Assembly (NCBI GenBank): GCA_963682025.1
Contig: OY821517.1
Location: 338,517,644-338,581,643, forward strand
Direction of reading: 5' to 3'
DNA from: Cordilura impudica
Lineage: Eukaryota; Arthropoda; Insecta; Diptera; Scathophagidae
Length of the DNA stretch: 64,000 nucleotides
Shown here piece after piece: positions 45,100 to 55,900 of this stretch. Position 1 is the stretch's first letter, and each line of letters opens with the position of its first letter. The position numbers were made by a program, and so were the translations under genes. The notes under the pieces are model-generated. The model was not told the DNA's origin, did no database searches, and was given only the letters and a program-made list of their open reading frames with translations.

Positions 45100-45310
45100 G
45101 GAAAGTTATGAGTGGAGAATCAACTTTACTTTTACTGTACGTTAACTTATCTTGGCATATTTTGGCATTACTGTACGTTAACTTCTCTTGGCAAATTCAT
45201 TAGGTTTGCGGAAAGTTATGCGTGGACAATCAACTTTACTTTTACTGTACGTTAACTTCTCTTGGCATATTTTGGCATTACTGTACGTTAAATTCTCTTG
45301 GCAAATTTTG
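45100..45310. repeat. 110-bp tandem repeat with internal sub-repeats
   Basis: Units start GGAAAGTTATG at 45100 and 45210. Each contains two copies of TTACTGTACGTTAACTTCTC followed by TTGGCA. No coding potential. Confidence 0.8.
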
Positions 45311-45399
45311 GTATTATATTATAAAAATTAATATAATATAATGCTGCGGAGCAGCAGCGGTCCTCTAGTTTTTTTTTAATTTAATTTTTTGTAGTCGTT

Positions 45400-45475
45400 T
45401 CAACTTCGGTAGTTAAAAATAAAACCAACGTGGAGGGTATCAAAGATTCGCATAGCCGTATTTAACACTTGTTTT
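45400..45475 (-). repeat. Terminal fragment of a DINE-like repeat
   Basis: The reverse complement reads ACAAGTGTTAAATACGGCTA followed by TGCGAATCTTTGATACCCTC, the same start as the copies at 19668 and 26334. Confidence 0.5.
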
Positions 45476-45607
45476 ATCTCAGTTGGTTAGCTTTTGTTGA
45501 TCAACGTTAGCTTGAGTTGATCAACAATATAGGAAAATGTTTAAGAACTTACCTGCTGTTTAAAAATACATGTTTCACAATCTCTATAAACAAGAAAACA
45601 TTTACAA

Positions 45608-46385
45608 ACAAGTAAGAAAATTATAGTCGGTCTAGACCGACTATACGATACCCTATACCATGCGTTTGGAAACCCTATCTCTTAGGCCCAACTAACTGGA
45701 CATAGAAAATAAGCAAAAACCAAATTTGAGTGGGATTTTTATTAATTTTTTTGGCTGCAGATATGAAAAAGTTCATATCGGATGCTATATCTATATCGGG
45801 ACTAGGTCCAAAAATGGACCGATCCTGACCATGGTTGGTAACGTCTCTTGTATTTTGCAAAAACATATACAAACAAAATTTGAGAAGAATCAGTGCAATA
45901 TTTTTGTTTTTTAATAGATTTAAGTTAATATCGGGAAGCAGCTCTATATGAGACCAAAGGGATCATTTTTGGACTACTCATTAATGGATGTAATGAACGC
46001 ATACAAACCCAATTTGAGTAAGATCTATATGACAATTTGGATCTTATGGCAATTTATGTCGATTTCATAGGGGTAATTTGTATGGGGGCTAGGTCTGAAC
46101 ATGGACTGAATTTCACCAATTTCAATAGCGTTCATCCCATGGCCGATAAAAGCTTATATACCAAATTTCATCAAAATATATTCATATTTGCGACCTGGAG
46201 TTTGATTACAAGGTTTACATGGACACACAGACGGACGGACGGACGGACATTGTTAAATCAACTCAAAAAGTGATTCTGATTCGATCGGTATAATTAAAGA
46301 TGGGTCTGGGTCAAATATTTTTGGTTGTTACAAACAGCAGCACAAAGTCATTATACCCAAACCACATAGTGGTATAGGGTATAAA
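45608..46385 (+). repeat. DINE-1/mini-me-like repeat, copy E (complete)
   Basis: Same ends as copy C: ACAAGTAAGAAAATTATAG with the perfect 24-bp palindrome at the start, CAGACGGACGGACGGACG near 46220 and ACCACATAGTGGTATAGGG at the end. It is nearly collinear with copy C, with one internal deletion around 45955. Confidence 0.85.
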
Positions 46386-46734
46386 AATAAAACAGTGAAT
46401 GTTGCAGATAACAGACAGACAGACACATAAAACTTTTCATGCTCAGCAAGTTGTTTGGCGCTTGACAAAAACACACACATATCTATTTCAAGATCTTTAT
46501 AAACAAGAAAGTATGTGCAAAAACAGTCAAACTTGCAAGGGCGTTTTTACCAGTGTTTCAGCGACATGTATAGCATTTTACTCTAAAGCTGTTTTCATAA
46601 TACGAAATATAGTGGAGTCCAAACCCAAAAGAAGTTCATCAAATAAAAAAACACTTTTTACGAGGTATAATGTATATTTCAAATAAAATAAATATTTTAG
46701 TCCTGAATTTAAATAAATATAATTTATAAATATT

Positions 46735-46788
46735 TTAATAGGAAGCTAAAGTTACCAAAACATATCCATAGTCTTCAGATAAATCATC
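46735..46788 (-). CDS. AnxB9: AnxB9 alternative terminal exon 4 (distal)
   Basis: The acceptor TTTATTTACAG is followed by codons for DDLSEDYGYVLVTLASY and a TAA stop: exactly 54 nt in phase with the upstream annexin exon that ends ...LESWIK. Its sequence is clearly paralogous to the exon at 47057-47110. It would replace the canonical end of annexin repeat IV. Confidence 0.75.
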   Translation of the reverse strand, partial: DDLSEDYGYVLVTLASY

Positions 46789-47056
46789 CTGTAAATAAAC
46801 AAATAAAAGTGGTTTTGCTTTTTAAATAAAACTCCAAATCTTGTGTAAATTAATTTGTTGTTAAAAATTTTATTATTTTTTTTTTTGCCAAATTTCAATA
46901 ACTATTATTAGATGAAGCAGTAAAGGCCACATTCATATTATAAAATATTTTTTAAATCATTTTTTTTTTTATTATTTTTAAACTATATTATATGACATTT
47001 TGTACATTCAATAAATAAAAGAGAACAATATTATGAATATGAAAATATTGGAGGAG

Positions 47057-47110
47057 TTAATAGGAAGCAATTGCTACCAAAACACGTTCATAGTCACCAG
47101 ATAAATCGTC
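47057..47110 (-). CDS. AnxB9: AnxB9 alternative terminal exon 3
   Basis: The acceptor TTCTTGCAG is followed by DDLSGDYERVLVAIASY and TAA: 54 nt in the same phase. It keeps the SGDY motif of the canonical exon and matches exon 4 at 12 of 17 residues, so the two arose by tandem duplication. The upstream sequences also match (a GTTTTAAATAAAACTCCA-like block lies about 40-60 bp before each). Confidence 0.75.
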   Translation of the reverse strand, partial: DDLSGDYERVLVAIASY

Positions 47111-47566
47111 CTGCAAGAACAAAAAATAAGGAAGATTTGTGTTTTAAATAAAACTCCAGTGTGGTAGATTACGAATTGTGAATATAATTTTTTTATTGAA
47201 AGATATTTTATCTCACTATTCATGTTAATTTAAGCTGTAAAAGGCACTTTCACATATTTAAGAAAAAAAATTGTTTATGAAAACTAATGGACGTTACATA
47301 CAACAAAATAAATGTTCTTTTAAATAGTGTAGCACATGAAAATCTAAAAAAAAAAAATACAATTTTACTTTAAAAATCTTTATATGTATATAAAAAAAAA
47401 AAAAACATTTAAATAAATACAATGAAAGCAGTTTTCTGGGAAATTTTTATTTATACTTTTGGTTTCTGTTATCTTTTTTGGCTTTCTTTTGGAGGAGTAG
47501 CGAATTAATTAAACTATTATAAGATGCTTTGTTGTTTGGCTTAATTGTGGTGTTGTTTATGCATGT

Positions 47567-47620
47567 TTACCAAGCCACCATAGTCTCTAACATATAACCG
47601 ATATCGGTTTCCAAATCTTC
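47567..47620 (-). CDS. AnxB9: AnxB9 alternative terminal exon 2
   Basis: The acceptor CAAATTTACAG is followed by EDLETDIGYMLETMVAW and TAA: 54 nt, phase 0. From memory one Drosophila AnxB9 isoform ends in a similar E-D-x-E-T-D-I-G-Y...A-W tail, which supports a real exon. That recollection should be checked. Confidence 0.78.
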   Translation of the reverse strand, partial: EDLETDIGYMLETMVAW

Positions 47621-48371
47621 CTGTAAATTTGTTTTGGGTTGTAAAGGAGATAGAACATTGTAAAAAAAGAGAGAAAAAAATAGTGATGCATTTTAGAAAA
47701 GAATTAATTCATTATTATTGTTCATGGTTGTGTTTTAATAAAAAAAAAAAAAAACCCCGGTTATTTAAAAAAAAAAAAGAAGAAAAAATCATGAGGTAAT
47801 GAAGAAACCAAAATTAAGCCAAATTTATTTTTAAACCATATAGAATATTTTTGGAGATGAGTTTTTTCATATTAAAATGTCATAAAATATATTGAAAATT
47901 AGTTGAGAAGTGAAGATTAAAGAAAATATAATAAATTAGGAAACAGTTTTAATAAATGTTTAAGAAGAGCATGCTTTATTAAAGTTTTTGTTAATAAAGT
48001 TTAGTGTTTTTTAAGAGGTTTTATGTTTATAAGTATTAGAATAATGTTAAAAAAAATCATATTTTTAGCAATATTAAAGCGTGATTTATTTGCATGTGCA
48101 ACATTAGAATAATGTTTTAAATTCCTACCATTACCTTATCAACATTGTACGTAATGTTAAAGCTAGATTTGTTTGCTTAGCAAAATTTTTTGTATATATG
48201 CAACATTAGGATAACGTTTATATTCCCACTATTGGCTTATCAACATTGTTTGCAATATTAGAACATGATTTGTTTTCTTAGTGACATTATTCCATGTCTT
48301 AACTAGGAATAATAAACTTGAAACAATTTATTTTTTTTTTTTGCAAAATTTAAAACTAAAAAGTGAAAATA
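47621..48371. other. AnxB9 intron, diverged tandem repeats
   Basis: From about 47940 on, units related to TTATCAACATTGT, TTTGTTTGCTTAGCAA and TATATATGCAACATTAG recur about every 120-190 bp. No exon was found here. Confidence 0.5.
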
Positions 48372-48978
48372 GGGTACGTTCGTAAATGCAGTAGTTATGC
48401 ATCACTGCAGCATAATAAAAGTAAAACGTTCAAAAAAGCATCACTTGGCAGCACTGATTTCCGTCAAAAGTTTTTTATGCAAACAATTGACAGTGCTGCC
48501 GCAAATTTTTGCAATTATGGCATCATTTTAATTACTGATGCAATAGAGCGCGAAGGTTAAAAAAAATTAAACATTGGTGCAGAATGGAAGAGAAAGTAGT
48601 GCATTATATAAAAATGGTTAACACAAATTTAAATAATATCGTTTTATTATTTCAAAGTAATTTTTATTTTAGGGATTCGCCTTCTTTTTCGTTTTAATTG
48701 ATTTCTAATAACCAAAAGTCGTTTCATCTTTCTTTTAATTCTGTTTTTATTATAAGTTAACAAAAAGTTGTCATTTTTAGAATCAAGATTTTCAATAATA
48801 TTTGTTAATATTATTGTGGTGAACATGTTTTTTATCTTTTGCAAAACGTTCTAAAAAGCAAACTCTGCAATTGTTGAGCAGTAACAAAGCATCTGCAACA
48901 ACTGATCACGCATCAGCAACAAAAGTTGGCATAACTGTCGCAGTGATGCACAAATTTACTGGATTTACGAACGTACCC
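48372..48978. mobile_element. 607-bp TIR element (GGGTACGTTCGTAAAT)
   Basis: Ends GGGTACGTTCGTAAATGCAG and its near-complement CTGGATTTACGAACGTACCC, with ATA on each side (48369-48371 and 48979-48981). Inverted similarity continues inward (GCATCACTGC / GCAGTGATGC). It is non-coding and inserted in the AnxB9 intron repeats. Confidence 0.75.
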
Positions 48979-49094
48979 ATACTCATTTGGTACGACTTGA
49001 AAATGAAAAATTCCCCATCATGCTTATGCCTTAACCATGGGTGATAAAGTTTTAAGTACAGACCTTTTTTTGGTAAAATTTGGTGGAGAATAAC

Positions 49095-49910
49095 TTATTT
49101 GGTACAAATAAAAATTTGTAAAATGTCGAATGGAGTTACGTCGTACGCCATAATTGATATGAGTGATTACCGCAGAAGCTTTTGCCATTATCAGCGCTAT
49201 ATATTGCCCTCAGTAAACAACACAAAACAGTTATTTGCAGTGATAGTTTATCGGTTATCAAATCAATTATTAACCCATTCTCCAAAAGATGGAACAAAAG
49301 GCTACACCAACATTACAGGGAACGTAAACGCAGATGAAGCCGCCAAATTTGCTTGCAAAGCACCTATTGAATAGGAATATAAACTGATCCGAATACAATT
49401 TTCACCATTACAAGGAGCTAAACATAAACTGCACCCCACCTAAATATACTATAAACGTTAGTAGATCTCAAAGTCAATATTTCTCCAGATTACGATTAGG
49501 ACACACGTTTTCAAGCCATAGTTCACATCATGAAGAAAGAACCAAAACCACTTTGCACCTTATGCGGATCTTACATCTCTGTTCAACACATTTTACTGGA
49601 ATGTACTCTATATAAGAAAACTAGAAATCATATTTTTCGATCGACCAACTTAATGAATCTTCTAAAAGAACCCACCAAGGATAATATTCTCAAAATATAT
49701 AATTTTATAAAACAAGCTGGAATCATTATTTAAAAATCTATTCTATCTACTATCTCAACTCCTTTTGATCTCAATATATTAAAAATTAAAAGCATTTGAA
49801 TTCTCTTTACCTAGAGCTGATAGCCTTTGTTGTTGCTTTGCTCATAAATCTGTATTAGTTTTATAAGTTATAATTATGAATTTAATAAATAATAATAATA
49901 AAAATTTTCA
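49095..49910 (+). pseudogene. Non-LTR retrotransposon 3' relic (RNase H end, I-type)
   Basis: Frame-broken RNase H fragments: a stretch reading ICSDSLSVIKSIINPFSK in one frame and NITGNVNADEAAKFACKAP in another. A zinc-knuckle-like end follows, CTLCGSYISVQHILLECTLY (49555-49620). It finishes in AATAAATAATAATAATAAAA, a TAA-rich tail typical of I-type elements. Reverse transcriptase is absent, consistent with 5' truncation on insertion. Confidence 0.65.
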
Positions 49911-50310
49911 TATCTTGTTTTCAACATTGTTTTTAAATAAATCATGCTACAATGATGATTTATTTGCTTAGCAACATTATTTGTATATATGCATCATGCT
50001 TATTGTTTAAACCAGGGACGATAAAGTTATAACTATGATACCTTTCAGGTACAATTTGGAGAAGGATAACTTAGTTGGTACAAATTGAAATTGTGAAAAA
50101 CTCTCCCATATCTTGTTTTTAACATTGTTTTCTTTGTTGTAGTATGAGTTATTTGCAACTTTATATGTATATATGCATCACGCTTATTGCCTAACCCGGG
50201 ATGATATAATTTTTACTGCGGTACTTTTTAGGTACAATTTGAAGGCAAAGAATAACTTATTTGGTACAACTTGAAATTGTGAAAAATATCTCATATTTTG
50301 TTTTTAACAT
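49911..50310. repeat. Diverged tandem repeat in AnxB9 intron
   Basis: Units of roughly 170-190 bp share GATAAAGTT.TAACTA, TTTTAGGTACAATTTG, ATAACTTATTTGGTACAA and TTGTTTTTAACATT. Further units appear at 49027-49095 before the retrotransposon relic and at 51640-51710 after the next elements, so the array was split by insertions. Confidence 0.6.
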
Positions 50311-51598
50311 TCAGCCCTGTTCTTGAAACGTTGTTATTTGAATAAGAATGAATTTGAAAAAAACATGAAATTGAAATTTTGGGTTTCTTGAAAACACAAA
50401 TTTTATCTTTTCAAAGTATTTTTCGAAATCATATTTATACCCTATACCACTATGTGGTTTGGGTATAATGACTTTGTGCTGCTGTTTGTAACAACCAAAA
50501 ATATTTGACCTACACCCATCTTTAATTATTCCGATCGAATCAGAATCACTATCTGATTCGATTTAACGATGTCCGTCCGTCCGTCCGTCTGTGTGTCCAT
50601 GTAAAGCTTGTAATCAAACTGCAGGTCGCAAATATGAATACATTTTGATGAAATTTGGTATTTGATCTTTGATCAGCCATGGGATGAGCGCTATTGAAAT
50701 TGGTGAGAATCGGTCCATGTTCAGACCTAGCCCCCATACAAATGACCCCTATGAAATCAACATATATTGCCATAAGATCCAAGTTATCATACAAATCTTA
50801 GTCAAATTGGGTTTGTATGTATATATTACATCCAATAATCAGTAGTCCAAAAATGATCCCTATTGGATAACTCTTAATCATAGGCCCCATATAGAGCTGC
50901 TTCTCGATCTTCACTTAAATCCATCAAAAAAACAAAAATATTGCACTGATTCTTCTCAAATTTTGTTTGTATATATTTTTGCAAAATACAAGAGACTTTA
51001 CCTAACATGGTCAGGATCGGTCCATTTTTGGGCCTAGTCCCCATATAGGTATAGCATCCGATATAAACTTTTTCATATCTGCAGCCAAAAAAATTAATAA
51101 AAATCCCACTCAAATTTGGTTTGTGCTTATTTTCTATATCCAGTTAGTTGGGCCTAAGAGATAGGGTATAGGGTATCATATAGTTGTATGGTATAGGGTA
51201 TCATATAGTCGGTCTCGACCGACTATAATTTTCTTACTTGTTTTTTATTGTCAAATGACATGAAACATATGGTTTAGCTTCAGAAACATATGTTATCTAG
51301 AAACCGAGGTGCCATATGTTTTTTTAGTTACTTTCACAAAAAACCTTAAGTAATTTTTGCATGTTTTTCCTAAAATTATAAAGAAAGTAAAAAAAATATT
51401 TTCTTTTAAAATAACATTTTACTTGTTCATTTAATTGTTTTTGTTCTTCAATTTCATTCAATTAAGAATGACTTATCTTTTTGAAATAAGTTAGGCATCA
51501 CCAAAGAAAATTCGAAATTCAAATAAATTGGATTTGACTGCCAAATCATTACGATTTTTTTTTTTGTGATAGTGGTTTCAAGAACAGGGGTGATTATT
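50311..51598 (+). mobile_element. TIR element (CCCTGTTCTTGAAAC), copy 1, split by a DINE
   Basis: Left end TCAGCCCTGTTCTTGAAACG; the right end is the complement of TCACCCCTGTTCTTGAAACC. DINE copy F interrupts it at 50434-51242. The remaining sequence aligns with the element at 60533-61480 (shared AGAAACCGAGGTGCCATATG and TTCATTCAATTAA). Non-coding. Confidence 0.75.
50434..51242 (-). repeat. DINE-1/mini-me-like repeat, copy F (complete)
   Basis: Starts TTTATACCCTATACCACTAT, contains GTCCGTCCGTCCGTCCGTCT (50571-50590 region) and ends CCGACTATAATTTTCTTACT. The palindrome has one interior change (TCTCGA). A GTATAGGGTATCATATAG block near the end is duplicated. It lies inside the TIR element, so it inserted later. 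Confidence 0.85.
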
Positions 51599-52945
51599 TG
51601 CTTTGGTGTAGCAGGATTTATTTGCTTAGCAACATTATATCATGCTCATTAACTAAACGAGGACTAATGAAGTTTTAGCTATAGTACTTTTTTGGTACAA
51701 TGTGATGAAAACAAAGTATACTGACTCAAATTCCCAAAAAAAAAAAAATTATTTCTAAATTTTTTTGCTTTGGCAACTCATCTGTAATGACATTTTGTGA
51801 AGCTTCTACGAATTCTTATATTATTTTTGTAAGTTTTTTACAACAATTTGTAGATGCAACACTTGTTAAAGTTTTGAAATTTTCGTGAAATATATTTTCC
51901 GTTGCCATTAACAAAAAATTTGTAAAAATTAAGTCTAAATAGAATTTTTGATAAATTTTTATCCAATGAATATGATCTTTATCATTTAATTTAAATATTG
52001 TTAGCTTGGAAAATGATTAAATATTGTACAAACTTAAGTTTTTCTATTTACTTTATGAAAATGTTGTCCAAACTTAAGTTTATAAACATGATTCTAATTA
52101 TGTTATTAAAATGTTGCCCACACTAAGGTAAGTATAAACATGATAATATTCTACAACTAAAAACAACAATGTTCCCATAACCGAAGTTTATAAGCAATAA
52201 ATGTATATATACAAAATAGTAAATGTAATATAAGTTAAAATGTTTAGCAGCAAGTGTTGATAAAAAAGGAAATCAAAAATAAAAAAAAAAAAATTATTTT
52301 TATAGTTTTATTAATTTTTTTTTTTATGTTTTATACATATTTTAAAAAATATATTTTTATAATAAAAAATAATAACAATACAAGTAGGTAGTTTTACAGA
52401 CAAGTGTAAGGTGTTTGTTTAATAATTTTTAAAAGTATAATTGAATAATTTATAAAATGTATGTTGTTTGTATGTATATGAATGTATGTATATTTAAAAA
52501 AAAGTAGAAAAAAGATACAACAACAATAGCAAAATATATAATGTAAGTTGGTTAAGTTGTTTTTTTTTTAGTTAACATATATAAATGGTGTGTCATTGGG
52601 CTTTTATATTTCTTTGTACAAACACTATTATTTTTTGTCATTAATATATTAAAAACGTGCTTTAAGAATTAACTATTTCTCATTATTAAAAAAAAAAGAC
52701 TGATTTTCCAAAAAATATTTATAAAAAACGTTTGTATTCGATTTTTTGTTTTTTTTTTCTTGTTTTTGAACTTTAAGTATTTTTTTCTTTTTTTTTTTTT
52801 GATTCAGTTTAAATTTCAAGGCAGATTTTTGTTTTTCGTATTATTTAAGTAGACTTATTAATATAATTATAGTTTTTCTTTTCTTTTAAATTTAAATATA
52901 TTAAATTGTGCGTTTTCAGAGATTCATTGTTTGCTTGTTTTTGTT
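51599..52945. other. AnxB9 intron / 3' region without recognised gene
   Basis: More diverged tandem units to about 52240, then poly-A/T-rich sequence to the proximal terminal exon. Part of 52240-52945 should be the 3' untranslated region of the canonical AnxB9 isoform; the signal cannot be pinned down. Confidence 0.45.
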
Positions 52946-55900
52946 TTAGAATCCAACAATCGCCAATAGGGCACGTTTGTAATCGCCAGAAGTATCGCCC
53001 TGTAAATAACGAATGATTTTTGAATTAAAGAAGTTTATTTTTTTTTTTGAGATAGGGTTTTTAAAGAAACAAATTTTTATTATTAAAAAAAAAAACAATT
53101 TAAGGGCCTGTATATTTTTTAATATAAAACCGCACCGTGTGAAAAACATAAAAGAACATTTGTAATGTGTACACAACATTAAAAGCACATAAAATACAAT
53201 AAGTGTGAATTGAATTGATAGACAATTAAAATAGTCCTATTTTCTGGCTTAACTGAATAAAAAAAAATATAAAAAAATTATCATTAAAGAAAAAAGTTTT
53301 AAAATTTTAGAAGAGAATTTTATATAACAACTATTTACAATTCATATTCGCCCAGATAATTTGTATTTTTTGTATTTTGTTAGAAGTTTTGCTTTAAACT
53401 AAGTACTCAGTAGCAACTTTATTGTTGCTAATAAACTTTAACAAACAAAAAAAAACATGTTACTTATTTTTTTTTTATAATAAAATTATTTCTATTTATA
53501 TTTTTCTCAATGTTTAATTATCAGAGAGAGAAAATAATGTTGCTGGTATTTTATTTGTATGTTTTAACACATTTCTGAGTCCCCATATACATACTTTCGA
53601 TTTTCGATTGTGGTTGAATTAACTGATCGAACGAATTTTCATTTGGTATTATGGCGCACATTCGATAAAATAGCGCTATTGTGAATTAAACTCAATTGAA
53701 TTGTTCACAATAGTACATATTTATCAGCTGGCCCTATAAATAAATTGTTTGTTTAACAAATTTATAACAGAAAAAATAACTATTTATTTATTAACATGGA
53801 ATTATGGTTCTATGATTCGTCTAATGAAGATGAATGCTTCATTATGCTTCCAATATTTTGGAAATGGATTCCACTACGTAAGTATACGAGGTTTTAACAA
53901 GGGTATCATTTAGAAAGTTTGTTTACAAATTTATAGCAAATTTTCGACTGAATGGAGGCGTTTATGGAATTGCTGTCTACTACAGATGAACTGATGCGGC
54001 AATGCACACAAGGCGAATCAATCTCATGAAATTAAAATAAAATAATTTACAATTTATATTTTCAATAAGTTTTACAAACTGCCATCCAGCATCGAAAGCA
54101 AAATTGTGTTCGATTGAAAATTCGTTGTACAACGAAATTTGTACAGATTCCAAACTTAGAATGAAGCCTGATTGTGTTGCTGAACAGAGTTTGTTTACGT
54201 TTCAGCTTATAAATATATATGGGGAAAGCAGTCTGCAACATGTTTTAAGATCTTAACAAAAAAATCTTATAAATGTTGCCGACAAATCTCTGAGACATTT
54301 CTGATAATGTGTAATAATCGCTCAATTTTATTTCGTTCAGATTCCAAACTCAGAAATAAACTAGATTGTGTTGCTGAACAGAGTTTGTTTACGTTTCAGC
54401 TTATAAATATATATGGGGAAAGCAGTCTGCAACATGTTTTAAGATCTTAACAAAAAAATCTTATAAATGTTGCCGACAAATCTCTGACACATTTCTGATA
54501 ATGTGTAATAATCGCTCAATTTTATTTCGTTCAGATTCCAAACTCAGAAAGAAACTAGATTATGTTACTCAAACAGTGTTTGTTTACATTTCAGCTTATA
54601 AACATATATGGGGAAAGCAGTCTGCAACATGTTTTAAGATCTCAACAAAAAAATCTTATAAATGTTGCCGACAAATCTCTGACACATTTCTGATAATGTG
54701 TAATAATCGCTCAATTTTATTTCGTTCAGATTCCAAACTCAGAAAGAAACTAGATTATGTTACTCAAACAGTGTTTGTTTACATTTCAGCTTATAAACAT
54801 ATATGGGGAAAGCAGTCTGCAACATGTTTTAAGATCTCAACAAAAAAATCTTATAAATGTTGCCGACAAATCTCTGACACATTTCTGATAATGTGTAATA
54901 ATCGCTCAATTTTATTTCGTTCAGATTCCAAACTCAGAAAGAAACTAGATTATGTTACTCAAACAGTGTTTGTTTACATTTCAGCTTATAAACATATATG
55001 GGGAAAGCAGTCTGCAACATGTTTTAAGATCTCAACAAAAAAATCTTATAAATGTTGCCGACAAATCTCTGACACATTTCTAAAAAAATCCTATGAATGT
55101 TACGGAAAAATCTTTCAGACACTTTTCTGATAATGTGTAATAATCGCTAAATCTTATTTCGTACAGACGCCAAATTCAGAAAGAAGCCATATTGTGTTGC
55201 CCAACAGTGTATGTTTTGTTTAAGCTTATAAACATATACATGGGAAAGCGGTCTGCAACATGTTTCATGTTCTCACATTTCTGATTAATCATACATGTTT
55301 CAAGAGAGCACTTTTCGGTTTTTTAGCAAAGTGGAAGGTTTTAGTGTTGCCTCACAGTGTTTGTATACGTATTTTATTGTAAACATCATTAGGAAAACGG
55401 TCAGCAACATGACTGTTGTTTAAAAGTATATGTTTCAGGACATAATAAACACCAAAACACGTATGCAAAAAGATCTGCACAACATCATTCACAAAAATCA
55501 AATAAACGGATGTCTTACTTGCAATTCGATTAACACCAATCTCTGATTTATTAAAAACTATAATGCCAAAGCTCTTGATTGACACTTTGGCATTCAAATT
55601 TTCATAAGTCAGAAAGTGGAGTTAATCGATTTGGCAAGTGAGGCATCCTAATGTTGCAGAAAAATCTCCCGACACATTTCTCATTTCCCATATATGTTTT
55701 AAGAGAGAACTTTTCAAAATTAGAGCGAAGTCAATGGGCTTTGCTGTTGTTGAACAGTGTTTTTATACGTGTTTGCTTATAAACATGTTTAGGGGAAAAA
55801 ATCTGCAACATGACAGATGTTTAAAAATATATGCTTTGAGATAGCAATAAACAAAAAACGTGTGCAAAAAAACAATGAATGTTGCAGAAAAAATATCTGA

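Noticed and set aside
54501..55130. 209-codon open frame made of three identical 65-residue units
   Set aside because: It exists only because the satellite period is a multiple of three; flanking older units of the same array contain stops, and the peptide has no known domain.
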